DNA of 64,000 nt. Source: Nyssa sinensis. Taxonomy: Eukaryota; Streptophyta; Magnoliopsida; Cornales; Nyssaceae. Each line of letters starts with the position of its first letter. Within the stretch, counting starts at the first letter, position 1. This document shows, in pieces, positions 35,235 through 45,902 of the stretch. The DNA lies in the NCBI GenBank assembly GCA_008638375.1, contig CM018037.1, positions 35,731,576 to 35,795,575 of the forward strand. Direction: 5' to 3'. Position numbers and translations under genes: made by a program. Below the pieces are notes generated by a model. It ran no database searches. It was not told the DNA's origin and saw only the letters and a list, made by a program, of their open reading frames with translations.

Positions 35235-36159
35235 GGGTTTTTTTATTTGGTAAGTAAGTTATTAAAGAAACAAAACTACACAGCTACAAGGTGCATACAG
35301 TAAGGGCCAACAAACATAGCACCCAAAGCAACAAAGCCAAAAGTAGCAAAAACAAAAAATGCAATGAAAGCAAACTGAACACAGCAGCACAGACAAAGCA
35401 AACAGAGCATAACAAGGCTGAATATCAAGAGCCATAGCAAAGGACAGGAGGAGCTTCCAGATGTTTCTTACCTCATACCAGAGCTACCATTGGATGGATT
35501 CTTTCCCTTTTGGTTTCCTTTACCTTTCCCACTGCCACTATTAAGCTTTATCCTTTGCTCAGATTGTCTTGACTCCTTATTTGGTTGAGAAACTTCTTGA
35601 ATAGCATTTAAGTTCTCAGAGTCCTCCTGCAGAGTCCAAACTTAGTTCATCTTGGCCATACCCATTGTAGGACAGCTCTCCAAGTCATGCCCAAAAACTT
35701 GCAGGTAGCACAGGGACACACTCATATTCCACTTCTTGGTAAAACAAATCACCATCGGGTTCTTGGATTGCTACTTTGTCCGGTAATTCTTTCCGGGCTT
35801 CTACTTCAACACACACTCCAGCATAAGCCAGTCTACGTTGAGTTGCAGTAAGTTTATCTGTAAATAGGGGCATGCCAATCACGCTAGTAATACGACTCAA
35901 CATGTTGCTCGACCACAAATGTAGTCTAACACAAGGAAATCTAACCCACATTGGAACACTACACACTCCATCCATTTCCAGATTAAGTCTGGGGTCCATT
36001 GTTTTAAATGAGAGGTCTGTTGTCAAATGACCATGGACACATTTCTAAGACTTTGATTTTTGCTTCCTCTTGTTCAAAACTAAAAATGAACATCCTGAAT
36101 CCAGGAGAAACATATCTATCTTACCAAAATTCCGCCATCTTCTATTGATGAATGTAGAC
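35235..36159 (-). pseudogene. L1-type LINE ORF1 remnant, 3' part (left of the gypsy insertion)
   Basis: On the minus strand the frame at 36026-35685 encodes the rear of a DUF4283-type LINE gag: WVRFPCVRLHLWSSNMLSRI, IGMPLFTDKLTAT, RLAYAGVCVEVEA, LPDKVAIQEPDG. It then runs into a frame-shifted zinc-knuckle region near 35685 and a low-complexity tail to about 35460. The left edge (TTTTTTTATTTGG at about 35236) on the minus strand resembles a plant LINE poly-A end. Together with 46454-46992 this is one ORF1 split by the gypsy element. No reverse transcriptase part remains. Confidence 0.7.
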
Positions 36160-36710
36160 TGATACGTCACCAAACATCTGATTAATGAGATTTGAACATG
36201 TGCAATAAAGATAATTTGATTAAGAACTTAGAGTGAAAAGAATATACCGAGGTGTACGTCGGTATACCGATCTCGGAACGATGGGCTAAATAAAAGACGA
36301 AAAAGAATGATGAAAGTCTCATCATTACGATGATACAGCCTGACAGGCGGTGAGCCCTAACCCTGCCAAAAATAGGTACAGGTTTGACAATCCATTCTAC
36401 AGGTACACGTGTAAAGGAAGTCACACCACTTTAAATGTTAAGGTGAACAGGGCGTCCACCGCTTGTCAGACAAACCCACCGCCTCTCCATACTATAACTT
36501 CCATGAAGAAGGTATGAAAGGGGATACACACATTATTTTGAATGATTAAGTGATAAAAGAGTAAAAACTTTTGATCACAGAAAAAGGAAAACTGATTTAA
36601 CCATCGGAGAGGTTACCACCGGAACCTTTCCCGGTGGCTTTTTATTAATTATCTCTTTTCAGGTTCACAGTGACGGATTATTCCATGACGAGCCCAAATT
36701 AGCTGCATCA
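36160..36710 (+). repeat. 5' LTR of the gypsy element
   Basis: 551 bp, TGATACGTCACC ... AGCTGCATCA. It should hold the element's promoter and polyadenylation signals. Short frames inside it are identical in the other LTR and are not genes. Confidence 0.93.
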
Positions 36711-36713
36711 GCT

Positions 36714-36732
36714 TGGCGCCGTCTGTGGGAAC
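36714..36732 (+). other. Primer-binding site of the gypsy element
   Basis: TGGCGCCGTCTGTGGGAAC, three bases after the 5' LTR. It begins with TGG as expected for pairing with the CCA end of a tRNA. It is not the initiator-Met type used by the copia element; I cannot assign the tRNA with certainty. Confidence 0.7.
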
Positions 36733-36783
36733 GTTTAACGTTCTTCTTTATCTTCTCTTCTTCGATTAAAGTGTTTGGTAGTC

Positions 36784-39135
36784 ATGGCTTCCAACCGTCG
36801 CTCTGCACCATTATCCGCTCAACCGCTCGCTCAGGATGAAGAAGTTGCAACTTCTGATCCTGTGCAGCAACAGCTGGATCAAATTCGAGCTCAGATGCAG
36901 AAGCAAGCTGATCAAACGCAAGCTCAGCTCTTTGCCATATCTCAAGTCTTGGCTTCTTTGACACAAAATCCATCGGTTCTCCCTCACTCTGGAGTGCCTG
37001 AAAGCGGATATCCATTAGTGTACCCTCCGCAACGGAGGCAATATGAGGAGGGTGGCCCTAGTGCTCGTCCCTTCTCTCCCCAGGGTGTAACTCCAGTTCG
37101 ATATGACGTTCCAGAGGGTGTACCCAACATGCAACCTAATAACGTTAATTATAGCAGGGGCCATGCTGTTAGCCCCGCGAATTCTGGCGCTAACTTGGTG
37201 CAATCCGGACTACCATTTCAACCAGCACCGGCGTCCAATCAAAGACAGCCCGAGCATGCAATCCTCAGCCCGAACAATCCTCAACCTACTGGGCTTGAGG
37301 ATGGTATGCCAGGATTTCAGCACTCTGCCCCATCCAGAGTACCGCTACGATCAGAAGAAGTGGCGGATTCCATTGGACAAGCAGTTCCTGCTCGGGGAGG
37401 CCTTCCACCTCCTCAACAGGACGAAATAGCAAAGCTTCTTGGAAGATTTACGACTCCGTTTACCCCAGCTATATTGGCCGAGGAGCGTCCTCGTAAGTTT
37501 ATTGTCCCAAAATTCACCCCGTATGAAGGATTGGATGATCCTGGCGATCATCTTTCAAATTACCAGCATACCATGGCCCTTCATGGCGCCACGGACGCAT
37601 TTCTATGTCGCACCTTTGTGACGAGTCTCAAAGGGGCAGCCCTTCGATGGTTCCATAATCTCCCTCCAAATTCAGTCCCCAGCTTCTACGAGCTCAGCAG
37701 GCGTTTCCTTGATCGCTTTCTAACCAGCAGGCGGCTCAGAAAGGGACCAGAATTTCTCTTGTCCATAAAACAACGAAAGGGAGAATCCCTCAGGGATTAT
37801 ATCGCTCGCTTTAATGCCGAACTGACCGAGATTACTGATTGTGGCGCGGCCTTCTTGGTGGCCGCCTTACATGCCGGACTCTGGCCAGGGCGTTTTCATG
37901 ATTCCCTGACGAAAAATCCTCCTGCCGATATGGCGTCATTAATGGAGAGGGCAAGAAAACACATAAACTTGGAAGACACCAGAACATCCCTCCGTCTTGC
38001 CAAAGAACAGGTACAACATGAGGGAAAATCACAAACGCAGAATGCTGGCAATACCAGCAAGCGGCAGAGAAGTCCAGAGACGAAAACATCCCGAGGTCAA
38101 AATCAGACAACCTCGGGACGTTTCAGATCATACGCACCTCTGAATGTGCCATTGCCACCCTTGACTGCTTCTATATCTGAGATTTATAATCAGGTCAAGA
38201 CACAGGAAAATTTCAAGCGTCCAGATCCATTATATGCTGATCCGGACCACCGAGATCGTAGTAAGTATTGTGAATTCCACCGAGATCACGGACATACTAC
38301 GGAAGCATGCCGACATCTTCAACAGGAGATTGAGCAGCTAATTCGAAGAGGACGATTGAAAGAATTCGTTCAAAGGGAATCTGGACCAAATAATCAGACT
38401 CAGAAATCCCAACAACCTCGGCAGGAGCCTAAGTCTCAGCTACCAAGACAAGATCAGGGGCCTACTCTTGGGACGAATCAGCCATCACAAGCCAATGCTC
38501 ATGTTATCCTTGTTCTCCATGCCACTAATTCTCTTTCTGGCACTTCAAATCGGGCGAGGAAGCGTTATGCGAGAGAAGCAAAAATGGCACCAATTCCGGT
38601 TCAAATCATGACTCTGGAGAAAAAGCTGAAACCCTCACCCCAAATCCAATTCTCCGACCTGGATCTAGTTGGCATACATCACCCGCATACCGATGCGTTG
38701 GTCATTACTCTTCGTGTCGCCAACTTCGACATCTCTAGAGTATTAGTGGACACCGGCAGTTCCACTAATATCTTATTTTTTGAGCCCTTCCAAAAGATGA
38801 AGTTGAACGTGTCTGACCTCAAAGACACCTCGGCAGTAATGGCTGGTTTCGATGGACATTTAAGTTCTCCTATGGGCGGTATTGACTTCCCAACAACTAT
38901 TGGGGCTGGCGACGAACAAAAAACAGTCTTATCTGAATATGTGATTGTAGACTGCCGATCTCCCTACAACGTGATCATGGGAAGACCATGGTTACATCAA
39001 ATAGGAGCTGTCACGTCTACCCTTCACCAGTGCCTCAAATATGTACAGAACGATCAAATATGCACTATTCGAGGTTCCCAATCATCATCTCGGGAATGTC
39101 ATGTTGTTGCACTCAGAGGGGACAAACAGCAATAG
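36784..39135 (+). CDS. gag-pro: Gypsy Gag-protease polyprotein
   Basis: 783 aa from the ATG at 36784. The first 230 residues are Gln/Pro-rich and low in complexity. The Retrotrans_gag core is at about 270-380 (SLKGAALRWFHNLPP, then RRFLDRF). A zinc-knuckle variant at 496-509 has spacing C-x2-H-x4-H-x4-C, with His in place of the second Cys. The aspartic protease follows, with catalytic LVDTGSS (Asp656) and the conserved end IMGRPWL. It forms the virus-like particle and processes the polyprotein. It ends in TAG (39133-39135), and the frame continues directly into pol, so a Gag-Pol fusion would need read-through of this single stop. Confidence 0.9.
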   Translation: MASNRRSAPLSAQPLAQDEEVATSDPVQQQLDQIRAQMQKQADQTQAQLFAISQVLASLTQNPSVLPHSGVPESGYPLVYPPQRRQYEEGGPSARPFSPQGVTPVRYDVPEGVPNMQPNNVNYSRGHAVSPANSGANLVQSGLPFQPAPASNQRQPEHAILSPNNPQPTGLEDGMPGFQHSAPSRVPLRSEEVADSIGQAVPARGGLPPPQQDEIAKLLGRFTTPFTPAILAEERPRKFIVPKFTPYEGLDDPGDHLSNYQHTMALHGATDAFLCRTFVTSLKGAALRWFHNLPPNSVPSFYELSRRFLDRFLTSRRLRKGPEFLLSIKQRKGESLRDYIARFNAELTEITDCGAAFLVAALHAGLWPGRFHDSLTKNPPADMASLMERARKHINLEDTRTSLRLAKEQVQHEGKSQTQNAGNTSKRQRSPETKTSRGQNQTTSGRFRSYAPLNVPLPPLTASISEIYNQVKTQENFKRPDPLYADPDHRDRSKYCEFHRDHGHTTEACRHLQQEIEQLIRRGRLKEFVQRESGPNNQTQKSQQPRQEPKSQLPRQDQGPTLGTNQPSQANAHVILVLHATNSLSGTSNRARKRYAREAKMAPIPVQIMTLEKKLKPSPQIQFSDLDLVGIHHPHTDALVITLRVANFDISRVLVDTGSSTNILFFEPFQKMKLNVSDLKDTSAVMAGFDGHLSSPMGGIDFPTTIGAGDEQKTVLSEYVIVDCRSPYNVIMGRPWLHQIGAVTSTLHQCLKYVQNDQICTIRGSQSSSRECHVVALRGDKQQ

Positions 39136-39141
39136 CAATCA
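39133..39141 (+). promoter_or_regulatory. In-frame TAG with read-through-type context between gag-pro and pol
   Basis: Bases read TAG CAA TCA. This matches UAG-CAR-YYA, the context known to allow stop-codon suppression in tobacco mosaic virus and its relatives. The next stop in this frame is the end of pol at 42475-42477. Function in this element is inferred. Confidence 0.6.
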
Positions 39142-39159
39142 CAGACATCTCGGAGGCAA

Positions 39160-42100
39160 ATGACTCTCGACATGTCCGACCGAGGTGAAGATACGTATTG
39201 TCCTACCGAGATTGATGCGCCTTTAAGTCCGCGTGGTATAGATAGTATGGCTGCTCCGGTCCAAGATCCACTGAAGATCTCGGTAGGATATGAGGAGGAA
39301 GGACGTTATCTACAGGTGGGCGCTGACTTATCTCCACCAGAACAAGAAGTGATAATTAAGTTTCTGAAAACTCAATTATCAACCTTTGCATGGGAAACTA
39401 AGGACATGGAAGGTATCGACCCCTCATGTATTTGCCATAAACTAACGACAAATCCTGAGTACCACCCTGTAAGGCAGAAGAGACGAACATTTGCTCCCGA
39501 GAGGCATAAGATCATCAATGATGAAGTCCAGCGATTACTAGATGCACAGTTAATCAGGGAGGTATTTTACCCAGAATGGCTTGCTAACACAGTCCTGGTA
39601 AAAAAGAAAAATGGGAAATGGCGAGTATGTGTTGATTATACCGACCTTAACAAAGCTTGCCCGAAGGATAGTTTCCCCATTCCCAGAATTGATCAACTCG
39701 TTGACGCAACTGCTGGTTACGAGTTGATGAGCTTCATGGATGCATACTCAGGATACAACCAAATTCAGATGTATCCTCCCGATCAAGAAAAGACCTCTTT
39801 CATCTCTGAACGAGGCTTGTATTGCTACAAAGTGATGCCTTTTGGTCTTAAAAATGCTGGAGCCACCTATCAACGTTTGGTCAACAAAATGTTTGCATCT
39901 CTGATCGGTGATACGATGGAGGTGTATATCGATGACATGCTGGTCAAGAGTCAGCAGAAGAAGGATCACGTTGAACATTTAAAAAAGACCTTTGACATCC
40001 TGAACAAACATAAGATGAAGTTAAATCCATCTAAATGTATCTTTGGGGTGAGCCGTGGTAAGTTTCTGGGTTTTCTTGTCTCACAACGAGGCATTGAAGC
40101 CGATCCATCCCAAATCAAAGCTTTAGCAGAACTCGAGCCTCCGAGGTCTAGGAAGGAGATACAGACTTTGAATGGCCGGATTGCGGCCCTGAATCGCTTC
40201 ATATCGAGGTCTACGGACCGCTGTCTTCCCTTCTTCAAAGCTCTACGGGGAAATAAGACTTTGGAATGGACCTCTGAATGCGACCAAGCTTTTCTGGAGC
40301 TTAAAAAATATATGGCATCTCCAGAATTATTATCTACGCCAATAAAAGGAGAGAAGCTGCTTTTATACCTCGCGGTATCTGAAAATGCCGTAAGCTCTGC
40401 ATTACTCCGAGAAGACCAAGGGGTTCAAAAACCCATATTCTACGTAAGTAAAGCACTTCTTGGATCAGAACAAAGATATCCCGAGATAGAAAAGCTAGCC
40501 TTCGCACTCGTCATATCAGCCAGGAAACTCAGGCCTTATTTTCAGTCTCATTCAATTATAGTCCCAACTTCATACCCCTTAAAGGCCGTACTACATAAAC
40601 CTGAAATTTCAGGTCGTCTCGTGAAATGGTCAATAGAGCTGGGAGAATTCGATATCACCTATACACCTCGGACTGCTATTAAAGCGCAAGCTTTGGCAGA
40701 TTTTATTGCCGAATTCACCCCAGCCCTAAAACAGAAGTTGGACGCTAACCCAACCATGGCCCCGTGGCATTTATATGTGGATGGCTCTTCCACTGATAAA
40801 GGGTCCGGAGTTGGTCTTATCCTCCGATCCCCGGATGGTATTTCTACAGAGAAGGCAGTTACTTTGGGATTTAAGGCTTCAAACAATGAGGCTGAATATG
40901 AAGCATTGATCCTTGGCATGCAACTAGCCCGAGAACATGAAGCTCACAACCTCGAAGCCTTCTCTGATTCTCAATTAGTGGTGGGCCAAGTTCTGGGTGA
41001 ATTTGCTGTGAAGGATGATAGAATGATCAAATATGCCGAAATGGTAAGTTTTCTACAAAAATCATTTGCCACTTTCCGTATTCATAAAATAGAGAGAAAA
41101 CAGAACACAAGGGCAGATGCATTAGCAAATATGGCTTCTCACCTCGGTACCAAAGGGGATTCAGAATTAATTATCTCCTCCCAAGATCACCCCAGTATTG
41201 ACAAAATTCAAAAAATTCACATCTTAGAACAATGTCACGACTGGAGAGCTCCTATCTTCAGATACCTAAAAGAAGGAAAACTCCCGGAAGATAGGAATCA
41301 AGCACGTAAACTACGGATCAGAGCAGCTCGGTATTTGATTGTAAATGAGCAACTCTACCGTAGGTCCTACACCCAACCTTTACTGAGGTGCCTATCTCCA
41401 GAAGAATCGGAGTATGTACTAGCCGAGATCCATGAAGGGATATGCGGCAATCATAATGGTGGCAGGACCATCTCCCATCGGGCGTTGACCCATGGTTATT
41501 ATTGGCCCGGTATGCTGATTCAAGCTAGGGAGTATGTCAAGAGATGTGACAAATGTCAGCGTTTTGCTTCATATCAACATCTACCACAACAAGAGCTTGT
41601 ACCCATTGTCAGTCCTTGGCCTTTTGTCCAATGGGGGATGGATATTGTTGGACCTCTGCCCAAAGCTCCTCAAAATAGGAAGTATTTGTTAATCGCTATT
41701 GATTACTTCTCCAAATGGGCGGAAGCAGAACCACTGACTCACATTACCGAGGTGGATGTAAAAAATTTCACATGGAGAAATATCGTTTGCAGGTTTGGAG
41801 TGCCACGAACTATCATATCAGACAATGGCACCCAGTTTTCAGGAAAAGTATTTAGAAAATTCTGTGACGATCTCCATATCAGCCATCATTTTTCCTCGCC
41901 AGGACATCCACAGGCAAACGGACAGGCCGAGGTGACTAACCGGACTATATTAAGTGGTATCAAAAAGAGGCTGGAACGAGCAAAAGGAAAATGGACAGAA
42001 GAACTTCCTGGAGTGCTCTGGGCTTACCGAACAACGAGGAGTAGTGCTACCCAGGAAACACCATTCTCACTCACATATGGTTCCGAGGCGGTCATCCCCG

Positions 42101-42477
42101 TAGAAATCGGTATGCCCACATGGAGAACAGAAGCCTTCAATCCGGAAACAAATCCACTTCAGTTAATCGAGAACCTCGACTTACTCGAAGGAAAAAGAGA
42201 ACAGGCTTCAATTCGAATGGAAGAATGTCAACGAAGGATGGCCAAAAGCTTTAATAAAAAGATCAAAGGTAAAAACTTTGACTTAGGCGATCTGGTTCTA
42301 CGAAGAATCTTCCCAAATACCAAGGAACCTACAATGGGAAAGTTGTCCCCAAACTGGGAGGGACCTTACCGAATTGTAAAGATTAACAGGCCAACAACCT
42401 ACTGGTTGGAAGATATGGAGGGAAAACTGATTCCCAGACCATGGAACATCGAGCACCTGAGACAGTATTATCAATAA
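39160..42477 (+). CDS. pol: Gypsy Pol: reverse transcriptase, RNase H (two), integrase
   Basis: 1,105 aa from the first ATG after the TAG; in the same frame as gag-pro, so it is probably made as a read-through fusion. Domains in order: reverse transcriptase with VLVKKKNGKWRVCVDY and the catalytic YIDD (256-259); the RNase H usual for gypsy elements (KPIFYVSKALLGSEQRYPE); a second RNase H beginning LYVDGSS (Asp541) with NNEAEYEAL and FSDSQLV; integrase zinc finger (H..H..CDKC); integrase core D828, D888 and E924, with 35 residues between the last two. The C-terminus (LSPNWEGPY, PRPWNIEHLRQYY) has no chromodomain. All catalytic residues I can place are present. Confidence 0.93.
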   Translation: MTLDMSDRGEDTYCPTEIDAPLSPRGIDSMAAPVQDPLKISVGYEEEGRYLQVGADLSPPEQEVIIKFLKTQLSTFAWETKDMEGIDPSCICHKLTTNPEYHPVRQKRRTFAPERHKIINDEVQRLLDAQLIREVFYPEWLANTVLVKKKNGKWRVCVDYTDLNKACPKDSFPIPRIDQLVDATAGYELMSFMDAYSGYNQIQMYPPDQEKTSFISERGLYCYKVMPFGLKNAGATYQRLVNKMFASLIGDTMEVYIDDMLVKSQQKKDHVEHLKKTFDILNKHKMKLNPSKCIFGVSRGKFLGFLVSQRGIEADPSQIKALAELEPPRSRKEIQTLNGRIAALNRFISRSTDRCLPFFKALRGNKTLEWTSECDQAFLELKKYMASPELLSTPIKGEKLLLYLAVSENAVSSALLREDQGVQKPIFYVSKALLGSEQRYPEIEKLAFALVISARKLRPYFQSHSIIVPTSYPLKAVLHKPEISGRLVKWSIELGEFDITYTPRTAIKAQALADFIAEFTPALKQKLDANPTMAPWHLYVDGSSTDKGSGVGLILRSPDGISTEKAVTLGFKASNNEAEYEALILGMQLAREHEAHNLEAFSDSQLVVGQVLGEFAVKDDRMIKYAEMVSFLQKSFATFRIHKIERKQNTRADALANMASHLGTKGDSELIISSQDHPSIDKIQKIHILEQCHDWRAPIFRYLKEGKLPEDRNQARKLRIRAARYLIVNEQLYRRSYTQPLLRCLSPEESEYVLAEIHEGICGNHNGGRTISHRALTHGYYWPGMLIQAREYVKRCDKCQRFASYQHLPQQELVPIVSPWPFVQWGMDIVGPLPKAPQNRKYLLIAIDYFSKWAEAEPLTHITEVDVKNFTWRNIVCRFGVPRTIISDNGTQFSGKVFRKFCDDLHISHHFSSPGHPQANGQAEVTNRTILSGIKKRLERAKGKWTEELPGVLWAYRTTRSSATQETPFSLTYGSEAVIPVEIGMPTWRTEAFNPETNPLQLIENLDLLEGKREQASIRMEECQRRMAKSFNKKIKGKNFDLGDLVLRRIFPNTKEPTMGKLSPNWEGPYRIVKINRPTTYWLEDMEGKLIPRPWNIEHLRQYYQ

Positions 42478-42546
42478 AATTATTTCTACCTTTCAGGTGA
42501 TATATCTTCTCAACACGGAAAATCCACCAACTTGTTCTGCAACAAA

Positions 42547-43012
42547 GGCCCCTACAAGCCTAAGCGCTGTAGGTATGGCTCCAAGAAAAGATACTGGTCT
42601 ACCGACCTGATCTTGAAATCACAACGGCCCCTATAAGCCTAAGCGCTGTAGGTATGGCTCCAAGAAAAGATACTGGTCTACCGACCTGATCTTGAAATCA
42701 CAACGGCCCCTACAAGCTTAAGCGCTGTAGGTATGGCTCCAAGAAAAGATACTGGTCTACCGACCTGATCTTGAAATCACAACGGCCCCTACAAGCCTAA
42801 GCGCTGTAGGTATGGCTCCAAGAAAAGATATTGGTCTACCGACCTGATCTTGAAATCACCAAGGCCCCTGCAAGCCAAGGTGCTGTAGGTATGGCTCCAA
42901 GGAAAGAGACTGGTCCACAGGCCTGATATCTAGCTCAGCAAGGCCTCTGCTAGCTACGTACTATGGGTATGACTACAAGTAAAAATACCGGTCTACCGAC
43001 CTGGTTTCAGAA
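42547..43012. repeat. 79-bp tandem repeats, about six copies, between pol and the antisense gene
   Basis: GGCCCCTACAAG-type unit starts at 42547, 42626, 42705, 42784, 42863 and 42942, a constant 79-bp period. The first four are nearly identical and the last two diverged. Each unit has GCGCTGTAGGTATGGCTCC and GGTCTACCGACCTGAT. Tat-lineage elements often carry tandem repeats here, which can seed satellite DNA. Confidence 0.93.
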
Positions 43013-43330
43013 AAACATAAGATCCTTATCAACTTGGTTCACTTCAGATGACTACCAGGTTAGATTCAGATACTTGTGATAAATGAGAATATATTTGTTC
43101 TATCTTTGATCCATATTCTTTGATTTATGTCCAAACAAAACAAATTTATTGTTATCTGCTTATTAAAACGAACTGCTTCGGTATTAAGTATCAAAGGCAT
43201 TCAGAGCTATGTTAAAACAAAATGAAAGTCAAAATAGAGAACTGATGTTTTTCATTTCATAAAATGACCAAGTACAAAATATAGCAAAGCAAAAATAAAA
43301 ATTACATTAACCTATCTATTACAAAAATTC

Positions 43331-43997
43331 TTAGGGAACAGCTGACAAGGGTACTACGCCTTCTAAAACTTCATCTGGGGCTGGGACCTCGGGAGAGGTC
43401 GGTTGAGACTCAGCCACCTCCACTTCATCCAACTTCGAAATATCCAGATCTGGATACAAAACTTGAATTCGTTTAAGGCATGACTGATAGCCGGCATCTG
43501 ATAACTCCTTTCCCATGGACGTCAGGAGCCCCATCATACTGGCTTTGGTTGCCTCCTTTGTGGCCACCTTAGCCGCTTCAATCTTCATCAGTTCAGATGC
43601 CTCAGCTCCCTTGAGTTTGTCTTTTAACTCAGTTACGCTCTCATTCAATTTGGTCCTCTGAGCTATCAGAGACTCAGTACCCTTCCTCGCTAAAGCAAGC
43701 TCTTTCTTGAGTTCTGTACACTGGGCATCCGACGATTTTAATTTTTCTCGGGAGGTTTCGAGCTCAGACTGTGCCGTTTTCAAAGAGTCCTGACCCCTTT
43801 TTATGTCAGACTGAGCGGTCAGGAGTACCGCCTTGGTGGCCTTCAGTTCTGACTGAGTTGTCTTCAGCTCGGATTGAGTTGTCTTCAGCTCGGACTGAGC
43901 TATTTTGAGCTCTTCCTTCAGCCCACTAAGTTGTTGACATTGATCATCACGATCCATTAGCATACCTACTGCCCGAAGACCCTGCAGAGTTGTGTAA

Positions 43998-44035
<38 letters not shown>

Positions 44036-45407
44036 TACTTACCCTGGTATAACCCAGCATCAGGTCACCCAAAGTCCGTCTCGTACTTTGGTCTGGTAAC
44101 CCCGGTGGGAGGGCCGCCTTTAATGCCCATTTTATCGCCTCGGTACCCGACGAGGCCTCAGAAGGATGCAGTAGGGTAGCACTGACTCTCTCTGACTTAT
44201 CCGTCTGCTGAACCGGGGCCTTATTCCTCGCCTCCCTTATCTCGGTGGGCGCAGGAACCTCGGTTGATTTTGGGATCCCTTTTTTCGATGAAGGTTCTGT
44301 CGTCGACCTGATATCGGCACCATTATCTTCCTCGGGTTGCCTGACCTCCTCAGAATTCGAAACAGCAGGACGCGAAGTCTCCCGCTTAGCTCGGGAGATC
44401 AATCTCCTCTTCTTCTTTGTTGGCTGAGTTTCTGGGGCCGCAGGTGGATCCCCAGCCTTCGCCTTCTTGGACGGAGGACCACATGCCGATAGGAGGCTCT
44501 TCTTTATAGCCGCAGCCTCCTCCTTAGTCAACCCAGCCGCCATCAAATTCTTTGGAGAGAGAATCAAATAATGCGGCCGAAGAACTGGTTGTAGCAGACG
44601 TCGGTATCGCTCCTCGATCTCGGGAGTAAACTCTGCTTTCTTCCACCTCCTTCCGTCTGCAACAAGAAACATATAAGTTAAACTGTTAGCTGTTTCAGTT
44701 ATATTTGAACATACTGAACTCACAACCTATGAAACCTCTCAATACTCACCCTTAGGGCCGGAATGCCGAGGGAAAAGGCTCATTTGACCTTCGTAATCTT
44801 CTCGCTCCCAACCTCCCCCAACAAAGAAATACCATTTTTTCCACGTTTTGTTGGAGGATGGTACTGAATTCAGAGGTCTATACCTCTGATCGAAGCAAGT
44901 ATAATAAAGGCCCTCAGCAGTCAGATGTTTTAGTTCCATCTGACTCCTAATTAGATCAAGGTCGATATGAACCCTATTCAGATGACCTAGGACCAGGAAC
45001 GCTAAAAGTTGCCTCCAGCTATTTACATTAAGCTCGGCAGGGCAAATATTGTACCAAGTAAAAAACTCTATAAACAGAGGGTGGAAAGGAAAACGAACAC
45101 CCATCTCGAACCATTCGAGATAGGCACAGATTTCCCCCCTTTTTATATCTGAGGGACGATCTGTTGGTTTTGGGACCCTACAGCTTATATTTTTTGGGAA
45201 GCTAAATTTTTTCATAATTAATTTTAACATGCCTTTCGTTATGGCGCTCGCCCCCTCTTCTCTAATAGATACATTAACCTCTCCGTCATCAGAATTTATA
45301 ATATTAACAGAGGAAGAGGAAGACATGGCTGTACAAACTTGAGAAGGACCTCCTTCATCGAAGGTCCCTGGTTCGACTCTAACCTCTTCTCTATTTTGGT
45401 CAGACAT
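43331..45407 (-). CDS. Antisense three-exon gene inside the gypsy element, 640 aa
   Basis: Exons on the minus strand: 45407-44750, 44656-44043 and 43981-43331. Introns: 93 bp (G|GTGAGT ... TTGCAG|A) and 61 bp (AGG|GTAAGT ... CTGCAG|G); both are GT-AG and both joins keep one frame. Exon 1 resembles the 'putative gypsy-type transposon' domain (PF04195-like; MGVRFPFHPLFIEFFTWY, KKWYFFVGGGWE). Exon 2 has a nuclear-localisation-like KKKRR near residue 300. Exon 3 is a coiled coil (about 443-560) with repeated seven-residue units of the QSELKTT kind. Extra antisense frames are known in Tat-group elements (for example Grande and Retand); their role is unknown. The gene converges on pol and needs its own promoter, possibly in or near the 3' LTR. 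The splicing is my inference from sequence alone. Intron 2 contains a run of 31 T, which may be miscounted. Confidence 0.75.
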
Positions 45408-45887
45408 GATCGATGGATAGAAGCGAGAAGAGGAAGAATAAAAAGAAAAACAGAATCAAGAAGAAGAAGAATAAAAAGGACAAAGAAAAAGAAGAAGAGT
45501 AAGAAATTTACCAGGAACAGAAGAAAAACACGTTTTTAGCGAAGCACAAACTTGAAATCGCACTCAAAACCCTATTCCAGATCGAGAAAAATATTTGAAA
45601 TCAAGAACGAATCCAAAAACTACATTAAGTCCATTAGTTATGAAAAAATTTGTTATTAATGTTTTACGTTAAACGAAGCAAATATTCGTTCAAAATCTCG
45701 AAATAAACCCATTAAAAGTGAATGACGGCCTTGTCATTAATTACTCCAGTTACCAAAGCCGCAAAATACGCTGTAATTATGCCTGACGGCTACAGACCCC
45801 TCGAAATACGATATAAGTGGTGGTACACGTCACCCATTACAAAAAACCCTAAAGCCAGAGTTCTGTACGTGTTACAAAACCAAGGCT

Positions 45888-45902
45888 TCAGGGGGGAGTA
45901 AC
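45888..45902 (+). other. Polypurine tract of the gypsy element
   Basis: CAGGGGGGAGTAAC lies directly before the 3' LTR, where plus-strand DNA synthesis is primed. Confidence 0.8.

Noticed and set aside
36182..36424. 80-codon minus-strand frame in the LTR, repeated at 45925-46167
   Set aside because: Identical because the LTRs are identical; no recognisable domain and located in the LTR regulatory region.
42547..43012. CRISPR-like regularly spaced repeats
   Set aside because: The whole 79-bp unit is repeated without unique spacers, inside a plant retrotransposon.
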